Shown: positions 9,079-21,037, counted from the first letter of the stretch. The stretch is 64,000 nucleotides of DNA from Occallatibacter riparius (GCF_025264625.1 NZ_CP093313.1:2728001-2792000); one strand, 5' to 3'. Notes: generated from the sequence alone by a model not told the origin. A program made the numbers and translations.

Positions 9079-9476
9079 TGATCCTTGTCCTTTCTGAACC
9101 GGAATGCGCGGGCAAATTCTCGAACGGGGGAAGATGCTTTTGAATGTAGCATGGTCGAAATCCGGACGAGGTCGCGACGGTAGGCGTCGTCGATGGAGCG
9201 CATCAGATTGTTCTGCTCGTCGGAGCGGGGAAAGTAGGAGAACTTTTCGGGCGTGCCGGGGTGTTCCTGTATGACCTGCAGGCGAACCAGATCGCGGATG
9301 ACGCCGTTGACTTGTTCGGAAGGGATGTAGAGACGCGAGGAAAGCTCATCGCAGGTCCAGCCCACGGGACGGCTGTTCCAAAAGAGGATCATCGCCTCCA
9401 GATGGGGCACGCTGTCGATGTATTCGTGGATGAACTCGTAAGGATCCACGACGTATTTGGCGGATTGATCGCTCAT
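9075..9476 (-). CDS. Hypothetical protein, possible winged-helix regulator
   Basis: 133-residue soluble protein. Residues about 22-75 (LEAMILFWNSRPVGWTCDEL through VIRDLVRLQVIQEH) look like a winged-helix DNA-binding fold: a helix, a turn, a recognition-like helix (SEQVNGVIRDLVRL) and a short wing. It is first in an operon with the two DUF5985-like membrane proteins, overlapping the next start by 4 bases. It may regulate that unit or sense through it; this is inference from fold and context only. Confidence 0.65.
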   Translation of the reverse strand: MSDQSAKYVVDPYEFIHEYIDSVPHLEAMILFWNSRPVGWTCDELSSRLYIPSEQVNGVIRDLVRLQVIQEHPGTPEKFSYFPRSDEQNNLMRSIDDAYRRDLVRISTMLHSKASSPVREFARAFRFRKDKDQ

Positions 9477-9631
9477 GGGCCCGTGACTCAGGGATCGCCG
9501 GGCGCAAACGAGCGAACGCCGCGGGCTGGGGAATGTCAGCTATCCCAAAGGACGGCTTGAGACGATTATTTCATATCGCCTCACGATGTAATAGGGCAAA
9601 GGTCGGGAGGCGCGTTGGGAAGGGCTGGGTT

Positions 9632-10147
9632 TCAGTCGAGCAGCTTCTGGATTTCGTCGAGATCGAAGCGGCAGACGCTGCCGGGCAGGTCGAATGCGGT
9701 TTCGGCCAGCGGCTCGAGGCACCCATTCCGGTAGCGGAAGTGCTTGCCTTGGGGGTCGAGCAGGAGAATGGTCTGAATGCCCATCGCCTCATAGTCGCCG
9801 AGTTTGATCATCATGCGGGCGAGAGTGTCCTCGGGGGAAAGGATCTCGAAGACGGCGATGGGGGGATGGGTAACGATCTGCTCTACCGGATGGCTCCGGT
9901 CGAGTACTGTAACGTCCGGCACGCGAAACTGATCCGCTGAAATCTGCACGCGAAGCTCAGCAGCCGCCCGGATATTCCACTCAATTCTGCGGGTACGAAA
10001 GAACTCCAGGATGGCTGCCTGCCAGTTTGCCTGGTTCCATTCTCCCGTTGGTCTTTCCTCGATCACACCATGGACGAACTCCGCGTCCGGCTCGAACGTG
10101 GAGCTCAGGTAGACCTCGAGGGGAGTGGGTTGTGGCTGCGCTGCCAT
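9632..10147 (-). CDS. Uma2-family (DUF820) restriction-endonuclease-fold protein
   Basis: 171 residues with the Uma2 core: EFVHGVIEERP, then RVPDVTVLDRS (PD of the PD-(D/E)xK site), FEILSPEDT (catalytic Glu of the ExxSP motif) and a distal K/Y region (KLGDYEAMGIQTILLLDP). Family members have a PD-(D/E)xK nuclease fold; their biological role is unsettled. The start is the ATG at 10145-10147, after a GGGAA-type ribosome site. It follows the membrane protein gene at 10180 on the same strand with 32 bases between them. Confidence 0.85.
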   Translation of the reverse strand: MAAQPQPTPLEVYLSSTFEPDAEFVHGVIEERPTGEWNQANWQAAILEFFRTRRIEWNIRAAAELRVQISADQFRVPDVTVLDRSHPVEQIVTHPPIAVFEILSPEDTLARMMIKLGDYEAMGIQTILLLDPQGKHFRYRNGCLEPLAETAFDLPGSVCRFDLDEIQKLLD

Positions 10148-10179
10148 GATTCCCTTTCGGGAGAATTGTACGCCCGAAC

Positions 10180-10713
10180 CTAGCGGACCGCCGCGGCGGC
10201 CACCCGGGCCTGCTGGAGGCGCTTGACCAGCACCGGGACGCCAAAGGCCAGACCGGCCACCATGGTGGTCGAGGCGAGATCCCTGCCATAGAAGGGCAGT
10301 CCGGCGACGTAGCAGGTGATCAGACCGCCGAAGCTCTTGGCGTACATGGTGCCGCCAAGCCACACGGCGAAGTTCGACATGAGGAAGAACGAGGTGGGGC
10401 CTAACACGACGGCGGAGGCGAAGCGGGTCAACGTGGTGCGGCTGCGCAGCAGGATATGGCCGAGAGCCATGGCGGCGATATACCAGGTCCAGGTGGGGAT
10501 GTAGTCCTGCCACTGGAAGCCGTAGTGGTACACGAAGAGGGTCAGGTAGAAGTCGGTTGCCACGAGGGCGGCCAGGGGGGCCAGCATCTCGCGCCAGGAC
10601 CGCCGTGCGCCGAAGAAGAGCAGGGCGCCGCCCACCGCGGTGAAGTTCAACCAGTCAGGATGCGGAACCACACGGCTGAGTACGGCCAGCAACAGCAGCA
10701 GATAAGCAGGCAT
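10180..10713 (-). CDS. DUF6580-like integral membrane protein
   Basis: 177-residue hydrophobic protein with about five transmembrane helices. The phrase HPDWLNFTAVGGALLFFGAR near the start, and the later SNFAVWLGGTMY with YVAGLPFYGRDL, match a small bacterial family of unknown function (DUF6580-like, related to ECF-transporter S components in topology). A GAGGG lies before the ATG. Substrate and role cannot be inferred. Confidence 0.7.
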   Translation of the reverse strand: MPAYLLLLLAVLSRVVPHPDWLNFTAVGGALLFFGARRSWREMLAPLAALVATDFYLTLFVYHYGFQWQDYIPTWTWYIAAMALGHILLRSRTTLTRFASAVVLGPTSFFLMSNFAVWLGGTMYAKSFGGLITCYVAGLPFYGRDLASTTMVAGLAFGVPVLVKRLQQARVAAAAVR

Positions 10714-11054
10714 TTCGACCCTCGGATCTTTCAGATGTGCGCGCGTTCCGGGACGGGACGGTAGGCGGCTCTTTCCATTCTGAGGTGCGGGGGCCGATGG
10801 GTCAACTGGGAAGCACCTGCGGTGCGGCCAACTGCGGCTTCGCCGCCCATCTTGCCTGGGGAGGGGAATTGGGATTTTGGGCAGGGATCTCCTCTAGTGC
10901 GTTTGGGCGTGGGGTGAAGCGGCAATTGCTCTGGCTGTTTGATGGTCCTCTTTTCGCGGGTTGGCGGCACCTGCGGTGCGGCCACTGCGCCTTCGCGCGG
11001 TTCTTGCCTTCCCTGGGGGGGTGGGGGTCCTCTCTTGCTCACAAAAGCAGCGAG
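10714..11054. other. Intergenic region with two REP-type hairpin elements
   Basis: No convincing gene. It carries a complete dispersed hairpin element at about 10813-10846 and a degenerate one at about 10967-10999. The remainder is GC-rich with no promoter or terminator I can support. Open frames on both strands here are compositional. Confidence 0.6.
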
Positions 11055-12032
11055 TCAGGCACCTGCGGTGCGGCCGACTGCGCCTGCGCCGGCACCTGCG
11101 GTGCGGCCGACTGCGCCTGCGCCGGCACCTGCGGTGCGGCCGACTGCGCCTGCGCCGGCACCTGCGGTGCGGCCGACTGCGCCTGCGCCGGCACCTGCGG
11201 TGCGGCCGACTGCGCCTGCGCCGGCACCTGCGGTGCGGCCGACTGCGCCTGCGCCGGCACCTGCGGTGCGGCCGACTGCGCCTGCGCCGGCACCTGCGGT
11301 GCGGCCGACTGCGCCTGCGCCGGCACCTGCGGTGCGGCCGACTGCGCCTGCGGCGCCATCCGTGCCCAAGGGGGAGGGGGGTGGGGGTGCCTGGGCCGGG
11401 GCTTTCTTGAGCGTTGGGTTGAAGGGCTCAGGGGCAGACTCGGTTGGGATCTGGCCGCCGTAATACTCCTCCAGAAGCGCATCCATCCGATTCAGCGCGG
11501 GAACCTGCGGTGCGGCGGCTGGTTTGGGTCCGTGGTCTCCCACATCTCCGGACGGTGAGGCTGTCCGCAGATATGGGGCACCCTCGGGCACCTGCGGTGC
11601 GGCGGCTGCGGCTTCGCCGACCTTCTTTCCTAGGGGGGAGGGGGGTGCGGCTGAACGAGATCCTTCCCCGGTCCCCAAGGGCGAGGGACCGGGGGCACCC
11701 ACCTTGGTTTGGGCGCGGGCTTCTTTGTCGGCCTGGAGGCGGGCACGGCGGGAGGTGATGGCGACCTGGGCGGCATAGAGCAGTTTGGTGGCGTGAGAGG
11801 GATCGATGGCTCCGATGGCGAGTCCCTGGGCAACACAGGCGATGAAGGCGTCGACGTTGTCAGGAGTGGAGAGCCAGGGGAGTGCCTTGCGGTAGGCCTT
11901 GCCGGCGTAGTCGCGCTCCCAGACGCCGGGATCGACGGGGTCTTTGCAGTTCTTGCGGGCGAGGGCTTCGCGCCAGGCGTTGACGCAGCGTTGGACGGCA
12001 GAGTTGATGGTAATTTCGTCGGGTGAAGACAT
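11055..12032 (-). CDS. Hypothetical protein with repeat-derived C-terminal tail
   Basis: 325 residues. Residues 1-105 form a compact helical domain (AVQRCVNAWREALARK, AYRKALPWLS, VDAFIACVAQGLAIGAI, ATKLLYAAQVA) that I take to be an acidobacterial family of unknown function. Residues 105-225 are Pro/Ala-rich and contain two APQVP segments encoded by hairpin elements. Residues about 226-325 are nine copies of the 11-residue unit AGAGAVGRTAG, encoded by the 33-bp array at 11058-11357; the stop falls immediately after it. The N-terminal part is probably a real gene; whether the tail is translated is uncertain. Confidence 0.6.
   Translation of the reverse strand: MSSPDEITINSAVQRCVNAWREALARKNCKDPVDPGVWERDYAGKAYRKALPWLSTPDNVDAFIACVAQGLAIGAIDPSHATKLLYAAQVAITSRRARLQADKEARAQTKVGAPGPSPLGTGEGSRSAAPPSPLGKKVGEAAAAAPQVPEGAPYLRTASPSGDVGDHGPKPAAAPQVPALNRMDALLEEYYGGQIPTESAPEPFNPTLKKAPAQAPPPPSPLGTDGAAGAVGRTAGAGAGAVGRTAGAGAGAVGRTAGAGAGAVGRTAGAGAGAVGRTAGAGAGAVGRTAGAGAGAVGRTAGAGAGAVGRTAGAGAGAVGRTAGA
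11058..11357. repeat. 33-bp tandem array, nine copies, derived from a REP-type hairpin
   Basis: Nine head-to-tail units start at 11058, 11091, 11124, 11157, 11190, 11223, 11256, 11289 and 11322. Each contains GCACCTGCGGTGC (5-bp stem, TGC loop) then GGCCGACTGCGCCTGCGCC. Copies 1-8 look identical; the last changes its end to restore a perfect second hairpin GCGCC-TGC-GGCGC. The unit equals 11 codons, so it stays in frame in the overlapping gene. There are no unique spacers, so it is not a CRISPR array. Confidence 0.95.
11588..11620. repeat. REP-type hairpin element inside a coding region
   Basis: GCACCTGCGGTGC followed by GGCGG and TGCGGCTTCGCCG, the same two-hairpin element found elsewhere in the window, here within the linker of the hypothetical gene at 11055-12032. 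A partial copy (ACCTGCGGTGCGGC) lies at about 11504-11517. Confidence 0.8.
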
Positions 12033-12073
12033 GGGAGGATTCCTTTACGAAGAGAATTTTTGGGCAAAGAAAA

Positions 12074-12099
12074 GCCCGCCGGTTTGAGCGCCGGCGGGC
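12074..12099 (-). terminator. Rho-independent terminator
   Basis: Perfect 9-bp stem GCCCGCCGG/CCGGCGGGC with an 8-base loop. On the reverse strand it is followed by TTTTCTTT. It lies downstream of the DUF457 gene that ends at 12271 and upstream of the next reverse-strand gene (start 12032), so it separates the two transcription units. Confidence 0.8.
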
Positions 12100-12270
12100 G
12101 GGTGTTTTCCTTCTTAATTCAAGGCTAGCAAATTCAGAGTAGTATTCGGCAATTTTCTTCGATTTGTATGTGGCTGATTCTGTGCCGCTTACAAACTATT
12201 TTTTGGGAACCCTCTTGACAAAGTTTTCCACAAGCACAGTTTTTGGTGCAGTTGCCGGGTGAACTGCGGG

Positions 12271-13377
12271 CTATTTTTGCTCGCGGCCGCCGATGAACTG
12301 GCCGCCGTCTTCGTGGTTGTCGAGGATGTAGACCCATCCGGAAAGGCCTGAGGGAGGCCGGGCGTTTTGTTCGCCGCGGAAGGCGTAGGCGAAACGGAGG
12401 TCGGTGAACTCGATGGTTGTCCAGGGACGGCCGGGGGGCAGGCTGGGCGGAGCGGCGCCGGGCACCGGCTCCTGGCCGAGATCGCGCACGACGGGCCATG
12501 TACTCCAGTCGAGATAGACGCGGCCGAGATATGTCTGCTTGGCGGCTTCGAGCGCGGGGGTATCGGCAGGCTTGTAGAGGATGTCGGACTGGGGGTCGGA
12601 GTCGACGGCGCCGGTGCGGGTGTTGATTTCGGCGGTCTGGTAGAAGGCTGGAGTTTCGAGAATGGCATGCCAGCGCCAGGGGTTGACGGGGAAGGGCTCG
12701 GCGGCGACGCGGGAGACGGGAGCGCTGGCGACGGAGGTGTTTTGCAGCAGGGACAGGGCGCGGGCGTGCTCTGCCCAGCGCCAGCAGCCGTAGATGGTCA
12801 TGCCGAGGAGGGCGAAGATAGCCCAGCCGCGTCCGCGGAATTGGGTACGGCGGGCACCGATTTCGCGGTCGGCTAGACCGAACAGGGCCGGCATGATGAG
12901 GGCCAGGAGCAGCAGCGCCCACCAGACCGGCTCAGCGATGAAGACGAAGCTGCCGGCGTACCAGCGCGGGTTGAAGGGAAAGAACGGGCGCACGCCGTAG
13001 TTGTTGGTCCAGTCGAGAAGGATGTGACTGAGGGAAGCGATGAGGCCGGTGAGGTAGAGCCAGCCCCAGTGCAAAGCGGGGCTGGCGGAGTTAGCGGAGC
13101 TGGCGGGGCTAGCGAGACTCTTGCGGCGTTGGCGCCATAGGTGGAAGCCGCCGATGACGCCCACAACCACGGCTGCGACGACGGGTGCGCCGATGAAGGT
13201 GTGGGTAATGCCGCGATGGTGCTGGAGGTTCGCGACGGGTCCGCGGAAGCCCCAGACGATGTCGAGGTCGGCAGCTTCAGCCGCGAGCGTGGCGACGATG
13301 GTGGCGCAGGCGGTTTTGCGGTTGAGGCCGGCGCGGCCGATGCAGGCGCCGGTCAGGAAATGGGTGATGGGCTCCAT
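12271..13377 (-). CDS. YdjM/DUF457-family membrane-bound metal-dependent hydrolase
   Basis: 368 residues. The N-terminus THFLTGACIGRAG, the TLAAEAADLD segment and the HHRGITHTFIGAP motif carry the His/Asp residues of the YdjM (PF04307) family, and HILLDWTNNYGVRPF supplies a further HxxxD-type pair. Four or five membrane helices precede a soluble C-terminal region (about 225-368). Family members are predicted zinc hydrolases; the substrate is unknown. Residues near 87-99 (SLASPASSANSASPA) are encoded by 9-bp GGAGCTAGC-like repeats at 13081-13115, an in-frame repeat intrusion. Confidence 0.8.
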   Translation of the reverse strand: MEPITHFLTGACIGRAGLNRKTACATIVATLAAEAADLDIVWGFRGPVANLQHHRGITHTFIGAPVVAAVVVGVIGGFHLWRQRRKSLASPASSANSASPALHWGWLYLTGLIASLSHILLDWTNNYGVRPFFPFNPRWYAGSFVFIAEPVWWALLLLALIMPALFGLADREIGARRTQFRGRGWAIFALLGMTIYGCWRWAEHARALSLLQNTSVASAPVSRVAAEPFPVNPWRWHAILETPAFYQTAEINTRTGAVDSDPQSDILYKPADTPALEAAKQTYLGRVYLDWSTWPVVRDLGQEPVPGAAPPSLPPGRPWTTIEFTDLRFAYAFRGEQNARPPSGLSGWVYILDNHEDGGQFIGGREQK

Positions 13378-13393
13378 TGCGTTCCAGAATACA

Positions 13394-13462
13394 CACCTGC
13401 GGTGCGGCCAACTGCGCCTTCGCCGGCACCTGCGGTGCGGCCAACTGCGCCTTCGGCGCCGT
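13394..13462. repeat. Two tandem REP-type hairpin elements
   Basis: Two copies 33 bases apart (about 13395 and 13428): ACACCTGCGGTGCGGCCAAC then TGCGCCTTCGCC, and GCACCTGCGGTGCGGCCAAC then TGCGCCTTCGGCGCC. In the second copy the downstream hairpin is GCGCC-TTC-GGCGC, a compensated variant of GCGGC-TTC-GCCGC. It sits just upstream of the DUF457 gene start. Confidence 0.85.
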
Positions 13463-13523
13463 TCATGCTTAGGGGGAGTATGCGGGCGTCAAGAGCAGGT
13501 CAGTGAGATTCGATCGTCAGGGC

Positions 13524-17011
<3,488 letters not shown>

Positions 17012-17012
17012 G

Positions 17013-17240
17013 GCACCTGCGGTGCGGCCAACCACCTGCGGTGGGGCCAATTGCGCCTTCGGCGCCACTCGTGCAGGGCGGCGGGCGGCGGTCTTCTTCA
17101 CTCGCGTTAGCAAAAGACGTGAGGGGCGTATTTCCCCTTGGCGATCTGGTTTTTCGCTCAGCAAGTCAGCGCCGCTGCGCGGCAAGCAAGTCAGCGAGTC
17201 AGCGGTACCTGCGGTGCGGCCAACTGCGGCTTCGCCGCGA
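17013..17240. repeat. Cluster of REP-type hairpins and AGTCAGC repeats downstream of ligA
   Basis: Hairpin elements lie at about 17013-17067 (a partial copy nested with one ending TTGCGCCTTCGGCGCC) and 17204-17239 (TACCTGCGGTGCGGCCAAC plus TGCGGCTTCGCCGCG). Between them, 17157-17203 holds AAGTCAGC/GAGTCAGC 8-mers around a small hairpin GCCGC-TGC-GCGGC. No gene is evident in 17012-17245. Confidence 0.85.
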
Positions 17241-17245
17241 TTGCC

Positions 17246-17731
17246 CTAAAGACCTTTGTGGCGGGGGTGGGTGCGGAGCTCGCGGTTGCGCTCGCGCTCC
17301 CAGGCTTCGGCGCGCCAGCGGCGAGAGGCGTAGTTCGGGGTCGAGTCGATTTGCGGCGCGGGAGCTGCGGGCTCGGTGACGAGCCTTGGCTGCATGGGGA
17401 AGACCGGCGTGGCGATGAGGCGGGCGGAGGACTCGTCACCGTCGTAGGCGACGGATGAGGTTAGGCTGGCGTCGATTTCCGGGCGCGCGGGGGCGGGCTC
17501 GGAGGGGTCTGCGGTTGCGGCACGCGTGGCGGTGGTGCGGGCCATGAATTCGTCGACGAGTTTGTGAAGGCAGGTTTGCCCGCAGAGATGCTTGGTGCCG
17601 GGGCGCTGGCGCATGCGCGAGTTCCATGCACCGAGGCGGAGCTCGCCGGATTGTTCGCAGGCTACGTACCAGTGGTTGGTCTGCCGTTTTTCTGCGCCGC
17701 AGATATCACACGAAATGGCCTGCCGGATCAC
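17246..17731 (-). CDS. Hypothetical protein with Cys-rich zinc-binding N-terminus
   Basis: 161 residues. The first 60 residues contain CDICG at 8-12, then C25, and CGQTC, a cysteine set consistent with a zinc ribbon (ISCDICGAEK, YVACEQSG, KHLCGQTCLHKLVDEF). Residues 65-161 are Ala/Pro/Thr-rich and end in a basic Arg-rich helix (RRWRAEAWERERNRELR). The start is GTG at 17731 with GGAGAGGG upstream. I do not recognise a named family; it may bind nucleic acid. Confidence 0.6.
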   Translation of the reverse strand: MIRQAISCDICGAEKRQTNHWYVACEQSGELRLGAWNSRMRQRPGTKHLCGQTCLHKLVDEFMARTTATRAATADPSEPAPARPEIDASLTSSVAYDGDESSARLIATPVFPMQPRLVTEPAAPAPQIDSTPNYASRRWRAEAWERERNRELRTHPRHKGL

Positions 17732-18049
17732 CGTATCCCTCTCCTGTCCGTTGGAACCCTTCTTCTATTTCATCGCGTGGGTGGAGGAACAGTTGAGCGG
17801 GAATGCGGTGTAATGAAGGGCGATTCCGATTCAGGATTGGAGGAGTGGGCGAGTGTCGGAACGGGAGGACGCAGCGGGGCTAGCGGAGTTAGCGGTGCTT
17901 GCGGAGCTAGATTCGTGCCGTGCAGAAGTTCCTTGCGGGCAAGACGCATCTCAAGCGAGTAGACTCTGCCCCTTCAAGCCAGCGGATTATCGGCATACGC
18001 GGAAAGGCCATCCCTGGCGGGATGGCCTTTGATGATTTTGCAGCAACCG
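17732..18049. other. Intergenic region with 9-bp repeats and a terminator
   Basis: No gene supported. 17875-17908 consists of imperfect GGAGCTAGC-type 9-mers (GCGGGGCTAGCGGAGTTAGC and on). A strong bidirectional hairpin at 18003-18030 closes the transcript of the downstream reverse-strand gene. Confidence 0.6.
18003..18030 (-). terminator. Rho-independent-like terminator hairpin
   Basis: Perfect 12-bp stem AAAGGCCATCCC/GGGATGGCCTTT with a TGGC loop, 20 bases beyond the stop of the von Willebrand gene. The T residues at the 3' side of the stem substitute for a separate T tract. Confidence 0.75.
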
Positions 18050-19141
18050 TTACGGCTTGGGGGCGAAGTATCCCTTGCGGGCGAGCACGTTGTAGCGGCG
18101 GTCGTTGCAGTAGAGATAGATGGGCCGGAACGCGCCGTTGGCTTTGAAGTCGGCGGGAACGTAGGTGAGGGCGTACTGGCTGCGCAGGCTCTGCGAAATT
18201 TCGTGGAAGCTGTTGGCCATGTCTTCCGCCGAAGGGGGCCAGAAGGCCTGGCCGCCAGTGGCGTCGGCCATGCGCTTCAGCACGTCGTCGCCTCTGCTGC
18301 GGCTGGGTGTCCAGTTGGTGCTGATGGTGTAGATGATGGTGTCGGCGCGCTGGCACATCTTGATGGCTTCGTCTTCATGGACGCGGCTCTGGTCATCGTC
18401 GCCGTCGGAGATGAGGATCATGGCCTTGCGCACTGGCTCCTGGCCGCGCGCGGTGTCGAGCAGCTTGTCGCGGCAGGCGACGTAGACGGAGTCGAAGAGG
18501 GCGGTGCCGCCGGCGGGCTTGAGCCTGTTGATGCCGGTCTCGAGGGCGTCGAGATTGTTGGTCCAGTCCTGGCTGATGTGGGGTACTTCGGCGAAGTCCA
18601 TCACGAAGGCACGGTCGTGGGCGGGCTTGACCATCTGCAGCAGGAACTCGATGGCGGACTGCTGCTCGAACTGGAAGCGGGTACGGATGGATGTGCTGGC
18701 GTCAATCACGAGGCCGACGCGGAGCGGGAGATTGATCTGCTGGCGGAAGGAGGTGACGCGTTCCGGAGCGCGGCCGTCATCGAGGAGCGCGAAGTCGCTT
18801 TGAGTCAGGTTGGGGATGAAGTGGCCGTGCTTGTCCGTCACCGTGAAGATCTGGATGACTTCGTTGACCTGCGTACGGATGGTGTACTGGTCCTGGTCGC
18901 TGGGATTAGCCGGCTGCTGCCCGGTTGCGGGCTGCTGCGTATTCGCAGGCTGCTGCGCGCTGGGCGCGGGTGTCTGGGCAGGTGCGGCAGGCTGTGATGC
19001 AGGCGCCGGATTTGGCGCGGGTGGAGCGGCAGGCTGCTGAGCGTTGACGAGGGCTGCCGAAAATGCGGCAGCAAACACAAGGCCCACAAAATTAGGCACG
19101 CGGCGACGCGGGGCCGCCGGCAGGAAGTTCAGCATGTCCAT
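18050..19141 (-). CDS. Secreted VWFA-domain protein (acidobacterial VWFA-related family)
   Basis: 363 residues. A signal peptide/anchor (about 15-35) is followed by a Pro/Ala/Gln-rich linker (35-80), an N-terminal beta domain (QVNEVIQIFTVTDKHGHFIP) and a von Willebrand A domain (138-340). The MIDAS motif DASTS (147-151) is intact; later metal-site residues lie in PAGGTALFDS and ISDGDDDQSRVHEDEA. This resembles the abundant VWFA-related secreted proteins of acidobacteria; the role is unknown, presumably Mg2+-dependent adhesion or interaction in the periplasm. It shares strand and spacing (34 bases) with the upstream rluD-type gene. Confidence 0.85.
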   Translation of the reverse strand: MDMLNFLPAAPRRRVPNFVGLVFAAAFSAALVNAQQPAAPPAPNPAPASQPAAPAQTPAPSAQQPANTQQPATGQQPANPSDQDQYTIRTQVNEVIQIFTVTDKHGHFIPNLTQSDFALLDDGRAPERVTSFRQQINLPLRVGLVIDASTSIRTRFQFEQQSAIEFLLQMVKPAHDRAFVMDFAEVPHISQDWTNNLDALETGINRLKPAGGTALFDSVYVACRDKLLDTARGQEPVRKAMILISDGDDDQSRVHEDEAIKMCQRADTIIYTISTNWTPSRSRGDDVLKRMADATGGQAFWPPSAEDMANSFHEISQSLRSQYALTYVPADFKANGAFRPIYLYCNDRRYNVLARKGYFAPKP

Positions 19142-19175
19142 ATCTAGGATGATTCTATCCAATCCAGGGCTGTTT

Positions 19176-20216
19176 CTAGTCTTTGGACGTGGCAGGTAGG
19201 GCGGCGTCACCTTCGAGGTGAGCCAGGAAGGCCTCGAGTTCGGCGGGGAGGGGAGCCTGCAACTGCATGGTTTTGCGGGTGATGGGGTGGGTGAACTCGA
19301 GTTCGGCGGAGTGCAGGAAATTGCGTTCGAGGCGCAGGCGTTCAGGGGCGGCGTTACGGCGGGCGGCGCGGGACGGGGCGGCCTGGGCGACGACCTGGTC
19401 GGTGATCTGGCTGGAGGCGCCGTAGAGCGTGTCACCGACGACGGGATGGCCGATGGACGCCATGTGAACGCGGATCTGGTGGGTGCGGCCGGTCTCGATG
19501 CGGACCTTGACGAGGGTGAACTTGCCGAAGCGCGTGCTGATTTTGCGTAGGACCTCGTAGTGGGAGACGGCAGAGCGCGCATTTTCCACTGGTTTAGTGG
19601 TCATGCGGGTGCGGCGCAGCGGGTCGCGTGCGATGGCGGCGTTGATGGTGCCGCGGGGACGGGCGACGTCGCCGTGCACGAGCGCGATGTAAGTCTTGCG
19701 GATGTCGCGGCCGGAGAACATTTCGGCGAGTTCGTTGTGGGTGCGGTCGTTTTTAGCGACGATGATCAGGCCGCTGGTGTCTTTGTCGAGCCGATGCACG
19801 ATGCCGGGGCGCAGTTCGCCGCCCGTGGTCGAGAGCGACTCGAAGTGATGCAGCAGGGCATTGACGAGGGTGCCGCGGCTGCGCTCGTCCTCGGTCTGGC
19901 CGGACCCTGCGTGGACCATCATGCCGGCGGGCTTGTCGATGACGGCGAGGTTGTCGTCTTCAAAGACGATGCTGAGGGGGATGTCTTCTGCCGTAGCCTT
20001 GAGCGGGGCGGGATGCGGTTCACCGGTGATGGTGATGGATTCGCCGCCGCGGAGCTTGAGGCTGCCCTTCGGGCTCTTACTCCCTATGACGACATCACCT
20101 TGATCCACAAGGAGCTGCACGCGGGAGCGGGAGGTGTCGAGCTGCCCGGCGAGGAAGTGGTCGAGGCGCTGGCCTGCGGCTTCTGCGGGGACTTCGATGG
20201 TGCGGATTTCAGCCAT
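19176..20216 (-). CDS. rluD: RluA/RluD-family 23S rRNA pseudouridine synthase
   Basis: 346 residues. An N-terminal S4 domain (QRLDHFLAGQLDTSRSRVQ) is followed by the pseudouridine synthase domain with the catalytic aspartate in VHRLDKDTSGL (Asp144) and the conserved GRTHQIRVHMASIGHPVVGD. The S4 plus catalytic layout fits RluD, which modifies helix 69 of 23S rRNA; RluC-type specificity cannot be excluded. The start is ATG 20214-20216, overlapping the end of lgt by 8 bases, so the two are coupled. Confidence 0.88.
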   Translation of the reverse strand: MAEIRTIEVPAEAAGQRLDHFLAGQLDTSRSRVQLLVDQGDVVIGSKSPKGSLKLRGGESITITGEPHPAPLKATAEDIPLSIVFEDDNLAVIDKPAGMMVHAGSGQTEDERSRGTLVNALLHHFESLSTTGGELRPGIVHRLDKDTSGLIIVAKNDRTHNELAEMFSGRDIRKTYIALVHGDVARPRGTINAAIARDPLRRTRMTTKPVENARSAVSHYEVLRKISTRFGKFTLVKVRIETGRTHQIRVHMASIGHPVVGDTLYGASSQITDQVVAQAAPSRAARRNAAPERLRLERNFLHSAELEFTHPITRKTMQLQAPLPAELEAFLAHLEGDAALPATSKD

Positions 20217-21024
20217 GGTTGCCCTCGACGGTATCTTGCGTGAGGATGCGAGCGCCGGCGCGTTTGCGGAGCAGGATCGCGCCTGCGATGACCATGAGGA
20301 CGGCGGCGATCTGCGGGCCGTTGAGCGCGCCATGCAGGAGGGAGCCGCGGCCTTCCCAGTCGCGCCAGATTTCGGTGAGGAAGATGACAACGCCCGCGCC
20401 CATGAGAGCGACTCCGGTGACATCGCCGCTCTGACGACGTGCGGGCAGAACAATGAGCAGGAGGAGCGACAGGGTGAGAAAGCCGATGGCCGCGTAGGCC
20501 TGCACGGGATGCACAGGAACGCCGAGGGGAGCGCCGCTCCAGCGCGCGGCAAGGACGTTGGTGTAGGTGATGGCCCAGCGCACGTGCGTGTCGGTGCCAT
20601 AGCCTGAGCCCGCGAGTAGCGCGCCGAGCTGTTCGCAGGCGATACCGAGCGCGATGGGCGCGGCGAGAGCGTCTGCGGTGTTGAGCAGAGGGAGATGCTG
20701 CCAGCGCGCGTAGATGATCGCGGCCAATCCGCCGAGGAGAACTCCGGCGGCAACAAGCAGGGGATGATGAATGGTCGCGAGGCCAACCATCCAGAGCGGA
20801 TGCCGCGCGACGTCGCGCCAGTTGATGACGAGCAGGAGAAGACGCGAACCGATGAGTGACGTGAGGAGCGCAGCGATGCAGAGGTTCCAGAGCTGAGCGG
20901 GTGGCACGCCGGCCGTGCGCGCGGTGCGCTGCGCAAGCATGAGCGCGAGAAGGACGCCGAGCGCGGCGAGTGCGCCGTAGCTGGGGATCAGCAATGCTCC
21001 GATGTGGAAGAGGACGGGATGCAC
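20209..21024 (-). CDS. lgt: Prolipoprotein diacylglyceryl transferase (Lgt)-like
   Basis: 271-residue polytopic membrane protein. MHPVLFHIGALLIPSYGALAALG is the typical Lgt start; a central GALLAGSGYGTDT segment corresponds to the Lgt signature region, and the distal EIWRDWEGRGS contains the conserved arginine. Lgt transfers diacylglycerol from phosphatidylglycerol to the lipobox cysteine of prolipoproteins. The signature is divergent from enterobacterial Lgt, so I keep some doubt. The start is GTG at 21024; upstream in-frame sequence consists of repeats. Confidence 0.8.
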   Translation of the reverse strand: MHPVLFHIGALLIPSYGALAALGVLLALMLAQRTARTAGVPPAQLWNLCIAALLTSLIGSRLLLLVINWRDVARHPLWMVGLATIHHPLLVAAGVLLGGLAAIIYARWQHLPLLNTADALAAPIALGIACEQLGALLAGSGYGTDTHVRWAITYTNVLAARWSGAPLGVPVHPVQAYAAIGFLTLSLLLLIVLPARRQSGDVTGVALMGAGVVIFLTEIWRDWEGRGSLLHGALNGPQIAAVLMVIAGAILLRKRAGARILTQDTVEGNHG

Positions 21025-21037
21025 TAGGAAGAGGATA

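Noticed and set aside
10731..11042. 103-codon reverse-strand open frame
   Set aside because: Composed of hairpin-element and Pro/Arg-rich sequence with no ribosome site or family likeness.
11058..11357. CRISPR array
   Set aside because: Repeats are contiguous 33-bp units with no unique spacers and no cas genes nearby.
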